Shown piece by piece: positions 55,175 through 64,000 of a stretch of 64,000 nt of DNA. The stretch comes from Schizophyllum amplum. Lineage: Eukaryota; Basidiomycota; Agaricomycetes; Agaricales; Schizophyllaceae. Within the stretch, counting starts at the first letter, position 1. Every line of letters begins with the position of its first letter. The position numbers and the translations under genes are program-made. A model generated the notes under the pieces. It saw nothing but the letters and a program-made list of their open reading frames with translations, was not told where the DNA came from and did no database searches. The stretch spans positions 1-64,000 of the forward strand of contig VDMD01000077.1 in NCBI GenBank assembly GCA_007026445.1, given 5' to 3'.

Positions 55175-58100
55175 TCATCTACATGGTCGTAAACACCAGT
55201 ACGTCCCGCCAGTGGAAGACATTGAAGCAGTACGCACCAAAGCCAGATTGCCCCCAATCACAGGCCGACCGCGATTGCCGCTGTTGGCACCGTTATCGTC
55301 CATAAACCGGTCGCCGAACGGCGCTTGCGTGATCCCGCTCGTGAGCCACGCGTGCAACGCTTCTATAAATTGGTCGCGAACGGCGGTCGTGGTACCCATC
55401 GTCGTCCAGATCATCCATTCTACGGGGCAGACGTGTCAATATAACGTGGCGGCCAAAGGATATCCTGCACTTACGAGCAGATGAATAAGCTGTTCTGCTA
55501 TCGATAGGAAAACCATATTGGGCTGGGGAAGATCAGCCACGTCGAACGCCGACGATGCATCATGGCCAACATACCTGTATTCGCAGCGTAGTATGCCGAC
55601 TCTAGAATCCTGTCAGCCTCCAAGCGTATCATCCATCCTGATTAACTTACGAATATCGTTTACTGAGTCAGGAATGAAGTTCAGCTTGAGCAGCTTGTCC
55701 ATTGCAAGATTGTACGCGAGAACATCGCTAGATCGGATGTAAGACGAGTGACCACGATGTGCGACAGACAAGCACGAACGTCGTATCATTGCCGTACTGA
55801 ATGACACGCAAATAGTCAGCGACCAGAAAAAAAACCGGCGGCAATACGTTGCGGAAACGCACCTCGAGAGTAAGATGCGACCCATCCGCACTCATGCCAT
55901 GCTGCTGCCAGGTCGCCAAATACGATGCAGCAGTGTCCTGCCGGGGCCCGGAGAAGACATCAGTATCCGAAGAAGAATGGGTAGACATGAAAGAAACTTG
56001 CGTGGTATGTTGCTGCCGCCTCCGCATCCCCCCGATACTCCTTAATCACCGCCATGGCCTCCAGCGCAATTATGCCCTTGACTGCGAGGTTCGTCTGATT
56101 CGGCAGGGAACCTGCAAAGTCCGTCGTAGCGAGCTGGTCGGCGAGGAAGGGCATGTTGCCGGCTAAATACGCGCCCCACGTATCAAGGAGGGAGGCCTAC
56201 AGGAGTCAGCGGACGTACTTGGCATAAAGGCAAGGTCAAGATATGTGGCGTACATAAGTGTCGATCATGGAGATATCTCCACTGCGCTGCGTATAGTCGA
56301 GCAACATAATTACCATATTGCCGCTTTCTGCAGGAAGTGAGACGAAGGACCCGACAGGTAGAAGCGATAGTGTGCACCTTCAATGGGCATGGGCTCGTCT
56401 GCGCGATGTCAGCGGCTTGTACTGTCCAAGAGGACATGCGCTGCAATTCACCTTGCCCGTCATTATGACCGTCCGCAATGGGGTAGTGGGTGCCTACACG
56501 ATGTCGTTAGTCGAAGCCTTCTGGTCGAATTGAAGAAGAGTCACATGATACATACCTAAATCATGGATCGCATACTGATTGGGGTACTGTCCCGATAGCT
56601 GGTAGTCGAGCAATGGGAGCAGCATGTACTTGCAGTAGTCAAGGTTCGTGTAAACAAACACGGGCCACGATGGCATGATGATGTCGACGGTGTTGAGATT
56701 CTGTTTGACATGTATCAGACTTCAGAGTAAGCTCTCGAATGATGTGCGCTGCAACGTACACCGTCGCTCGATATCTCTAGATGATTAGCGTCGGTATTGA
56801 GTTAATATGGCTACAAAAGACACACGCCTCTCACCCTTGATAAACATGAGGACGTCGCTCGTGTTCCAGGCGCCGGGCTCGCCAGAGATCGTGATCTCTG
56901 TCGCACCGAACGACTGCCGCATCGACAACTCGACGATATCAGCATATGCGGGCGAGATGGCTTCAGCATCCTGGCGGATTTGCGCGTCAAGAGTGGTAGC
57001 GCGGGCAAGGGCATTCGTATAATCGTCCAGGAAGGCGCTGATCTACACGCATTTGATTAGTAAAAGTCACGCAACAGATAAAGCGGCAGCGCACGAGACT
57101 AGCCGCGCTATCATATGCGCTCTGCCAATAATATGAGCGCGCCTGGAAGGAACCGTCGGGTTGAATGTACTGAATGACGGGGTCACGGACGTGCCCAATG
57201 GCAAAGATGACCGGGTCAGGCGCAGTCCCAGAGACGGAGCCCAAATCTTGCGTGAGGGCGAAGACCGGCCACCCACTACCGATGGCTGCGAGACGCTCAA
57301 TTGTGTTCTCAAGAGAAAGAAATAACGGTGAAGTCACCTCGGAAATCAGTATCCTGCGTATTGGCGAGCGTGCCGTTGTTGATGAACTGGGCCCGGACAA
57401 GAGTGTCTTGGCCGGTTTGGAAGGTAGATGCAGTTGTCTGCAGATGAGTTGTAAGGGTGGTGACCAGCGTCTCGATGAAAGCTACATACGTTTTTCAACG
57501 CGTACAACACGGATCCTTGCAACACGCGATCGTCCGTCTCCGCATACTGCGTTTGATCCTGCAGCTGCGTCTGGTGGATCAGCAAGTCATCGGCTGTGGT
57601 GGTGGTCCAGTTGGCGGCACGGCTTCTGTCCGCGACGAGCCATTCGGCAGTGATGTCGGAGTAGACTTGCACGGAGTGCGAATTACCGTCGTTGGCAGCG
57701 GCGGAACACTCATGTAAGAGAACGGTGTCGATTGGCGTACAAGGTCGTCGGGCTGCAGCAGAAGCGATTCAACACGCAGGTCGATGTCATGATATCAATC
57801 AACAAACCTCGATTGGACTGAGGAAGGTGATTGTAAGGTCGACGGTGCCAGCAGTCATGGCAAACACCGTCTGGGTTGACGTATACTAAGAGAGCGTTAG
57901 TATATCAATTTATAACTATGTACATACAAGACTCGCATGTGAGCTTGTTTGTACGGCCTTCGAAAAGGATGCCCCTGTGACTATAGGTGCGCCCAGGAAG
58001 GAGTATGCCTTTCCATCAACCTTGACCAAGCCTGCCCACCCCAAAGTCTACCAGCTGTCAGCATAGTACAGCTCAGCATACTGCGATCAACACGCACCTC

Positions 58101-58310
58101 GTCCAGTCTCCAGAACGTTGGCCATTCGCTATTGAGTGCGCGACCGCTGCCAGCGCCATCGAGGCCCTGCGGAAGCCATGCAGACAGATACGGCGTGCGT
58201 ACTGCCAGGGGAAGCGCAGGAGGGTTGATCGGGGATGCATTCCAATCGTAGGCGCTGACCGCGGACAGCCCGCACGCAAAAACAAGCAAACTTTGAAGGA
58301 GGGATCTCAT
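55175..58310 (-). CDS. Secreted glutaminase A-type protein (GtaA family)
   Basis: A signal peptide (MRSLLQSLLVFACGLSAVSA) precedes YDWNASPINPPALPLAVRTP, YLSAWLPQGLDG. Later exons show QVYSDITAEWLVADRSRAAN, QLQDQTQYAETDDRVLQGSV, FALTQDLGSVSG, SYYWQSAYDSAASL, YADIVELSMRQSFGATEITI, NLNTVDIIMPSWPVFVYTNL, YPNQYAIHDLG, HYPIADGHNDGQDEPMPIE and DTWGAYLAGNMPFLADQLAT. The end is PFGDRFMDDNGANSGNRGRP. This order (N-terminal beta domain, then an alpha-helical toroid with the conserved D/E sites) fits fungal glutaminase GtaA, which hydrolyses glutamine outside the cell. The enzymatic activity is inferred from family. The exact 3' end (55160-55175) depends on one last splice. More than ten introns. A TATA box lies about 130 bp upstream. 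Confidence 0.85.
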
Positions 58311-58440
58311 GGGGAGATGGGGAAGGAGGCAATCCTTGCAGCGTCTTGTCCTTCACGCTCAAGTACTTGTGTGCGGACGCTATGATCGGAGGTCGAGGCA
58401 TTGCTCGACGTGAGAGCCTGAGGATGCGGGCGCTGCTTCT

Positions 58441-58447
58441 CTATATA
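58441..58447 (-). promoter_or_regulatory. TATA box of the glutaminase gene
   Basis: TATATAG on the minus strand, about 130 bp upstream of the ATG at 58310. Confidence 0.4.
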
Positions 58448-58963
58448 AGTAAGATCTCACGGGAGAGGTACAACTGAGGCACCCGCTCCTCGATGGTCCT
58501 TGAGAAACGGGTTCAGCGATCGAGACGCACGGTATTACATAGAGGCCATGTCGTACAGATGCAGATTGTCTTCGCTGGCTTGTCTACTTACCAGCTACTT
58601 GCCCAACATATCTCGGATGCCAGACCTCTGCCCAGATCGACTTGAACTTGAAGGGACCGTGGACGCGGATGATGAAAGAAGAGCACAAGGTCGCGTTATC
58701 CGCTCCGGTCCGGGCGACCGGCCCGGTTCGACTTCTCTTCGGAGCCATCGTTTGAACGTGCATGAAGGAGGAACAACCCTACAGTAGTCTTACAATACAG
58801 CTAATTAAGGTGGTGTACACTCTACGGAGAAGATAACAATATACAGAGCGTGTAACGGTGATATGACAGTAAGTTACAACGCCACCGAAACATACAGTCT
58901 AACGTCGTTGCTGGGTCGTGAAATGCAGATGCTATACAGGAGCAGGGTCATCCAGTCGTCACG
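58448..58963. other. Intergenic, no gene seen
   Basis: About 0.5 kb between the glutaminase promoter and the 3' end of the DUF2156 gene. The plus-strand frame at 58500-58787 has no recognisable motif. Confidence 0.4.
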
Positions 58964-60554
58964 CTACTTCTTGAGCGCCTTCAAAAGGGCCTTCACCCCA
59001 TCCAGCCCGAACCCATCCTCGGGGTAGCAGACGAACATGGGCTCGTGGATGCTCTCAAATTTGCGGCGGAATTCGAGGCGGTTTATCAAGCCAGTCGCTT
59101 TAGCGATCTGTGACAACCGTTAGCGTTGTCCTCGTGGTTGAGGCTGTAAGTAGACGTACCTTGGCATACGTTTTCGACAACGCGGTGACTTTCCAGCCAC
59201 CAAGGTGGTGCGTTGCGCTCATCTAGCAGAAACGTCAGCTTGCGAGGTGAATATACGATCTACAAACAAGCTCACCCTGTCTGCGGCGGAAATTCCAAAG
59301 GTGACGGTGATGCGGTCATGGCCAGCGCCGGACGCAACTGCAGGGATAAATCAGAATGTGAGAGATGAGCAGCGAAGTAGGCATACTATTACTACGTTTG
59401 CTCTGCTCTGCATCGAGGTCGCAAAGCATCGAGTAGATCAGCTTCTCTGAGGTGCCCTTGGGCGCGTCGGGGAAGGAAACGGCATTCTTGATCTGATAGG
59501 CGATGCAGGGCGCATGCTCGGGGTGTTTGGAGGAGTGGGAGGGATGATTGGGATGATCTGCATGCGGGAGTGTGCTGTCGTGCGAGTGCGGAACGTGGGG
59601 ATGATTGTGTACGGGCGTAAGAATGAGAATACCAATCGGCTATGGATAAGCCGTCAGTACATGCGTGAAGGCGATGTTGGGACTACGCACATTGCCTGCC
59701 GCGTTCCGGGCGATCCAGTATCGCCTATGTTCCTGGTCGAGCCATGGCTGCAAAGTCGTCGACGCGATTTGCAGCCCGTGCCGGCTCTTGCGCCACTCCG
59801 AGACGCCTGCTTCTACTGCCTCGCGATCTGCGTCCCCCGGCGTGCCGTGCACCTCCGCGATTGTCACGTTTGCCTTCTCCGCCCGGCGCAGGTTCTTCTT
59901 CAAATCACGCACAATCTCGTCGTGCTCTCGCGCCTCCTTGTCCTTCGTCTTCGTCTCCTTGCCCTTCTGGACCTTCCGCTCCGGCGCCTCGACGACCTCG
60001 ATCACGCGACGCGGGTCGACAACGTCCTCGTAGATGCAATGTACGGTGCTCCAACCAAGGCGATCGCCAAGGACCTCCTCCATCGCATGATCGACGCACG
60101 CCCAGACGACGCGAGAACCCGCGACGTGCTGCATAAATGCGCGTGCGGTAGCCTCGAGCGCCGCAGGCGTGCTGACGAGCGGGTTCCCCCATGCAAAGAC
60201 CCATGGCCCCTGACGCATGAAGCCCTGTACAGGGGGGAAGGTGGACCCGCCTAAAGGCGCGGGCGCCTGCCAGATCTTATACCACGAGAACTCGAGCCAG
60301 GCGGTGGTGGAAGAGGAGCCGTACTTGGCGACAAGTTCGGCGATGGACTGCTTGTCGAAGGTGGACGCAGTGTCGATGCCGGACTCGGAGACAGGGCCGG
60401 ATTCGTCGCTGTTGTCGTCCAAGTCGAGGCTGAAGTGTTCATCGTCGGGGTCTGAGTGACTTGTGCCGTTCAGGTATACACCATCGGGCGCGTCGGAGAG
60501 CTCTGAGGTTGGGCTCAAGGGACTGGCAGAGCTGGTGGGGGTGTCGATGGCCAT
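58964..60554 (-). CDS. Free-standing DUF2156 protein (LPG-synthase C-terminal-like aminoacyltransferase fold)
   Basis: Exon 1 (ATG 60554) starts with an acidic Ser-rich tail. It then reads TAWLEFSWYKIWQAPAPLG, PPVQGFMRQGPWVFAWGNPL, RVVWACVDHAMEEVLGDRLG, WSTVHCIYEDVVDPRRVIEV, a Lys/Glu coiled-coil-like stretch, and SEWRKSRHGLQIASTTLQPW, LDQEHRRYWIARNAAGN. Exon 2 begins PIGILILTPVH, has a His-rich loop (11 His in about 33 residues, near 59520-59620), and continues APCIAYQIKNAVSFPDAPKG. The last exons read HDRITVTFGISAADR and GGWKVTALSKTYAKIAKATG, ending KFESIHEPMFVCYPEDGFGL and VKALLKALKK. The pattern matches DUF2156 (double GNAT fold), which moves amino acids from aminoacyl-tRNA to lipids. Known fungal members make sterol-amino acid conjugates (ErdS, ErgS). 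Substrate here is unknown. Confidence 0.78.
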
Positions 60555-61838
60555 GGGAGAAGCTGGAAGTCTGTTTCGTGTGATGACGCAGACGCCTGCA
60601 GAGTATAAAAGTGAAGACCAAGGATCATAACGGACGAGCAGAACGGTCTGGAACGACGGAGTGGTTGGTAGACGTCTGTCAAAGATGAGTAAGACACGAT
60701 GACGTTATGAGGTCTGCGCACCGCGTCCGCGCGACCACCCGCTGCCGACGCTGGCACGGGAGACGGCTGCCGGACGATGGGGCGCCCAGCATGACGGAAG
60801 AGCATGCTCGCTTACGAGGAGGAAGGGGGGATGCATGCAGGCGGGAAAAGACTGTTAACCCACCGTCGGACTTCGACAGCAAGATACTTTCGATATCCTG
60901 TGATTATGGGCGATGTCTGAGCGATGGCTATAATGTGCAGCTGGCCTGCAACACGTGAAATTGCAGCAGTGCGCCTCCATTCGAATCGCCTGGTTATTGT
61001 AAATGGATAGAGACACATAGGCGCCAACACGTTGACTTTCGAGCAGCAACAGCCGCTAAGGGCAACCCCACAGTAGTAATCGAGTCTCTATGATGAAGGA
61101 CAACCGAGTAACAGACATGCAGATGGTCGACATCTCGCTCAATGCGCCTGGCAGCCTTCAATGAATTTAAAAGCCAGGAAAGATCAGATCCACGCGCAAA
61201 CAGAAGCAGAGACAAAGAATATCCCAGTACAGACTTCCATAATGCGATGATCGGGGTAAAGAACATTTGCGAAGTCGAGTTGACGGGGAAGCAAGGGGAA
61301 AAGCAGGCAGAGTTGAAGCAGATTGAAGCTGGCAGTCGGAGGTCACGGTGCTCATCGGACTTCGGACCGATCCCAATGTGATGGTGTGATGTGATAAGCA
61401 TGATCGGACGACAGCAGCTTTGTCTTCGTCCTGTCCGACTCCGTCCTCCTGAACTGGTCTCCCGTCTTCTATTGTCTTACGTCTCGCGACCTTCTTCACT
61501 TTTAAGAACAAGACGATGTATGCGGTGTAGTCGCTGCATCTCTCCTGGTGCAAAAGACAATAGATAGCCACATATGCGCTACATCACTCAGCACTGATAT
61601 GGTCCTAGCCAGGTCCTAGCGCTGTACACGGCCTTCGTTATCAGACGCTTGTCGCCCGTTTAGGACCACAATGACCTAACACATATAACCAGACCATGTG
61701 TGGCGGGTCATACACCCAGAAGCTATGACCGTCGCCTTGCGTATAAAGGTGCGGCTGGCCCTACGAGGGGCACCTACACAACGAACCATTGCCTTTCCAA
61801 CCAACCGACTAACCGAACAGCCGATCCATTCCATCGCC
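60555..61838. other. Intergenic, no gene recognised
   Basis: About 1.3 kb between two divergent genes. It should hold both promoters; a TATA box for the plus-strand gene is at 61742. Open frames here carry no recognisable motif. Confidence 0.45.
61742..61748 (+). promoter_or_regulatory. TATA box of the charged low-complexity gene
   Basis: TATAAAG, 97 bp before the ATG at 61839. This supports 61839 as the start rather than the open-frame start at 61698, which lies upstream of the box. Confidence 0.45.
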
Positions 61839-63104
61839 ATGCCTGCTCGTACTACTCTCGGCTCTAGCATCAAAAACGGCCTTCGGCGTAGCGGCCGTCT
61901 TCGCCTTCCCACACCGCTTGCTGCTCCGTCCTCGTCGCCCGGACCCTCTCGGTCCGGGACGTCGCCCTCCTCGTCGCCTGCTCGTGAAGGCAACGAATCC
62001 GATACTTCCGGGGAGAAACGCAAGCGTAGCGATACTGATGATGAGGACGACGGGGAGGCCGGTCGCCCCCAGGAGAAACGAGAAGATGAAGCGCGCAACC
62101 CAGAAGAAGACCGCAACGACCAGCAGGCTGTCAAGCAGGACGAGGAAGAACGGGACATTCCGGAGGTAGAGCAAGAGGAGAAGCTGGAAGATGAAGACCG
62201 AGAGCGCGTGAAGGAGGGGGCGATTGAGCCGACGGTTCCGAAGGAGGAAGACAACGAGGAGGTCCTGCCCAAGGAAGAAGATGACCACGAGAACGGTCAT
62301 ATTCAGAAGCGCAAGCGCGATAGCGACGACAGTGGTACGCCTCCCTTTCTCGATGCGCTTGCGAACGGGCAGCTGATTGCACCCGCAGACAATGGCAGCC
62401 CTCCGCGCAAGAAGGGCGCGTCCACATCGTCTAGTCCGCCCACGGACCGCAATTACCGATCTCCTGGTGCGCCGTCTCCGAGGACGCCACCTCCTGCGCA
62501 TCGCGCTCTCCGCCGTTCCTCGCTTGAGATTTTACAGCCTCCCCCTGGACCGGGTGCGCGGCCTCGCGGTACTCCTCGGCGCACGTACCAGTTGGACTCG
62601 GTAACGGGGCGCGAAATGGTTCCATTGAATGAAAGACCGCCGCGTCCCCCCACCCCGATACCTGCACCTGGCACCGTGGTCGCGCATGCCGAGGGCTGGC
62701 ACGGCTTTGCGCCGCCGCCACCGCCCCGGCAGCGCAACAACCACTTTTTGATCGAAGACCACCCACGTATACCGCCTCAAGAGTCACTCCCGGAGCGACT
62801 CCTGCATCAATCCCACGCGGTCACGCCCAGACAGGCGTACGAGGATGCGCGCGAGATAGTACGCCAGTACGAAGCGCACGGGCATTTGGGTGCATACAGA
62901 TATGTGCCAGTGCGACCATCAGAAAAATGGACCCCCCTATTATATTGTGCAATACTGAGTTATACTGCTGAGAACGTGAGATTTTATTGCTGGCATGTTA
63001 TAGTAAGTTGTCGGTATGAACACAACAGCTATAACACACCACGACGCGCCATAGCACTCGGCGGGCCTCGTATAACGCAGCATATCACCGTGTGCTTGAT
63101 CTGA
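61839..63104 (+). CDS. Uncharacterised charged, proline-rich low-complexity protein
   Basis: A single open exon from MPARTTLGSSIKNGLRRSGR. It has a Ser/Pro segment, then a long acidic-basic stretch (KRKRSDTDDEDDGEAGRPQE, and many E/D/K pairs that could form a charged helix), a basic patch HIQKRKRDSDDS, then Pro/Arg-rich text (SPRTPPPAHRALRRSSLEI, RPPRPPTPIPAPGTVVAHAE, WHGFAPPPPPRQRNNHF). A helical piece, TPRQAYEDAREIVRQYEAHG, is followed by YRYVPVRPSEK. From about 62930 the base composition changes to AT-rich and the residues become Tyr/Ile/Cys-rich, so the true 3' end may lie near 62925 or after an intron. No domain is recognised; nuclear location is plausible from the basic patches. Confidence 0.55.
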   Translation: MPARTTLGSSIKNGLRRSGRLRLPTPLAAPSSSPGPSRSGTSPSSSPAREGNESDTSGEKRKRSDTDDEDDGEAGRPQEKREDEARNPEEDRNDQQAVKQDEEERDIPEVEQEEKLEDEDRERVKEGAIEPTVPKEEDNEEVLPKEEDDHENGHIQKRKRDSDDSGTPPFLDALANGQLIAPADNGSPPRKKGASTSSSPPTDRNYRSPGAPSPRTPPPAHRALRRSSLEILQPPPGPGARPRGTPRRTYQLDSVTGREMVPLNERPPRPPTPIPAPGTVVAHAEGWHGFAPPPPPRQRNNHFLIEDHPRIPPQESLPERLLHQSHAVTPRQAYEDAREIVRQYEAHGHLGAYRYVPVRPSEKWTPLLYCAILSYTAENVRFYCWHVIVSCRYEHNSYNTPRRAIALGGPRITQHITVCLI

Positions 63105-64000
63105 CAACGCATCATAACATGGCGCGCTGCATGCTACAACGTGTCGTTTCTATTACAGTCCCGTCCTATATCACAAGGCGGAAGGTCTTATGGCCTGCAA
63201 TGACAAAGCTAGATGAAGGTATTTCGGTCGACAGGACAATGCCTAGATTCCCGTGGTACACCATACTCTCAGCCAGCGCCTTATTGCCATTGTAGCACCG
63301 AGAGCACCCCTGGAGCACCTTTCACCTGAGGACATACGAAAGTCGATATCATTGCATGATGTACACTACAACATGCAAGCTAGCTGCGGATGAGCACCAA
63401 GACATGATCGGTAGGATGACGGTGACGAGAACGATGAGGGTGATGGGATGGCGAGAACGCGCCTGCGATGGACAACATCCTGTTCCGACATTCTGTTCTG
63501 ATCATAGTCAGCGAGCTGCAGAAGACAGCTGAACAGCGACGTACCAAACACAATCTCCGCAATATCATGCCTCCCTTCCCTTATGAAGTCCTCAGCGCTT
63601 AGCAGTCCCGATACCCGTCGCGCGACCATCCGTATGGAAGCCGGAGATGCCCTCAGGATACCTGAAGTCACAATCAGGGGGGCTTGCGGGCGAGTCATTT
63701 ACTGTCGTGCGGGCCGCATTTTCAACATGCACCTCGTCATGATTCACGCGGGTGACCCAGCGGCAGACGTCCTCGCCGAAAAATCAGGTGTCCTCCGCGA
63801 CTACAGAATGTACGACGACGCGGACTGTGGACGATGAGATCTAACCGAACTCGACGGTCAGCAGAACTGAGAAGGCAAGGCATGGTATCAACGACGTACA
63901 CAGTATTCGTCCCTGTGGCGAACGACCATCCCCAGTCTGACCGTACGGTTGGTCGTGCACTTGACTGAGGAGACGGTCAAGTGAGCGATGACGAACGCTC
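63105..64000. other. Right edge, no gene recognised
   Basis: A minus-strand frame at 63366-63698 (LIVTSGILRASPASIRMVAR, AEDFIREGRHDIAEIVFG) and the plus-strand frame at 63583-63837 overlap in different frames. Neither matches a family I know. An exon of a gene extending past the window is possible. Confidence 0.35.

Noticed and set aside
1..64000. CRISPR arrays, operons, riboswitches, LTR retrotransposons or a secondary-metabolite cluster
   Set aside because: No regularly spaced repeats, no reverse transcriptase or integrase motifs, and no polyketide, peptide or terpene synthase signatures were seen. Genes are monocistronic and intron-rich.

Overview
This window looks like nuclear DNA from a filamentous basidiomycete, most likely an Agaricomycete. 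Nearly every gene is cut by short introns (about 50-75 bp, GT..AG). The gene set fits this: SAM-RA-kinase STE11 MAPKKK, alpha-1,3-glucan synthase, GtaA-type secreted glutaminase, CMR1, a BTB and an F-box protein of mushroom type, and a MYND-finger protein. There are no plasmid, phage or operon features. No species can be named from the sequence alone.

Layout. 1-441: end of a small inverted-repeat element. 0.9-3.4 kb: sphingoid-base kinase. 4.3-5.1 kb: a damaged histone H2B copy. 6.7-7.1 kb: remnant of an NAD-binding oxidoreductase. 7.4-8.1 kb: alkyltransferase-like DNA repair protein. 8.3-10.4 kb: a disordered protein and a Yip1-family Golgi protein. 10.66-11.41 kb: MULE-like MITE with a 9-bp target duplication. 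11.9-15.6 kb: STE11-like MAPKKK. 17.0-18.1 kb: BTB protein. 19.3-20.1 kb: Mn-SOD without a targeting peptide. 21.0-28.9 kb: alpha-1,3-glucan synthase. 29.95-30.33 kb: MITE flanked by TA. 30.6-31.9 kb: PRCC-like protein. 32.1-33.5 kb: F-box protein. 33.9-35.5 kb: HTD2-like dehydratase, divergent from an intact H2B (35.7-36.4 kb). 37.0-40.0 kb: ferric reductase. 40.4-42.3 kb: MYND protein. 42.6-43.0 kb: a tiny four-exon ATX1-type copper chaperone. 43.6-45.9 kb: MUP1/LAT-type amino-acid permease. 45.9-49.3 kb: gene-poor stretch with an AT-rich inverted-repeat element. 49.3-51.8 kb: TRM1. 52.3-54.8 kb: CMR1. 55.2-58.3 kb: secreted glutaminase. 59.0-60.6 kb: free-standing DUF2156 protein. 61.8-63.1 kb: charged low-complexity protein. 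63.1-64.0 kb: nothing recognised.

Most genes are housekeeping genes without a shared pathway. Loose themes are metal and redox handling (ferric reductase, copper chaperone, Mn-SOD), cell wall and signalling (glucan synthase, MAPKKK, sphingoid kinase), and DNA damage (ATL, CMR1).

One caution applies throughout. Several clearly conserved genes (ferric reductase, H2B copy 1, MYND protein, glucan synthase start, oxidoreductase remnant, perhaps the sphingoid kinase) carry 1-bp frameshifts, several of them in homopolymers. This is either local gene decay or residual indel error in the assembly, and I cannot tell which from sequence alone. The most interesting candidates are the DUF2156 protein with a histidine-rich loop (a possible tRNA-dependent sterol or lipid aminoacyltransferase), the ATL protein with Trp and Tyr at the catalytic motif, and four different inverted-repeat elements.
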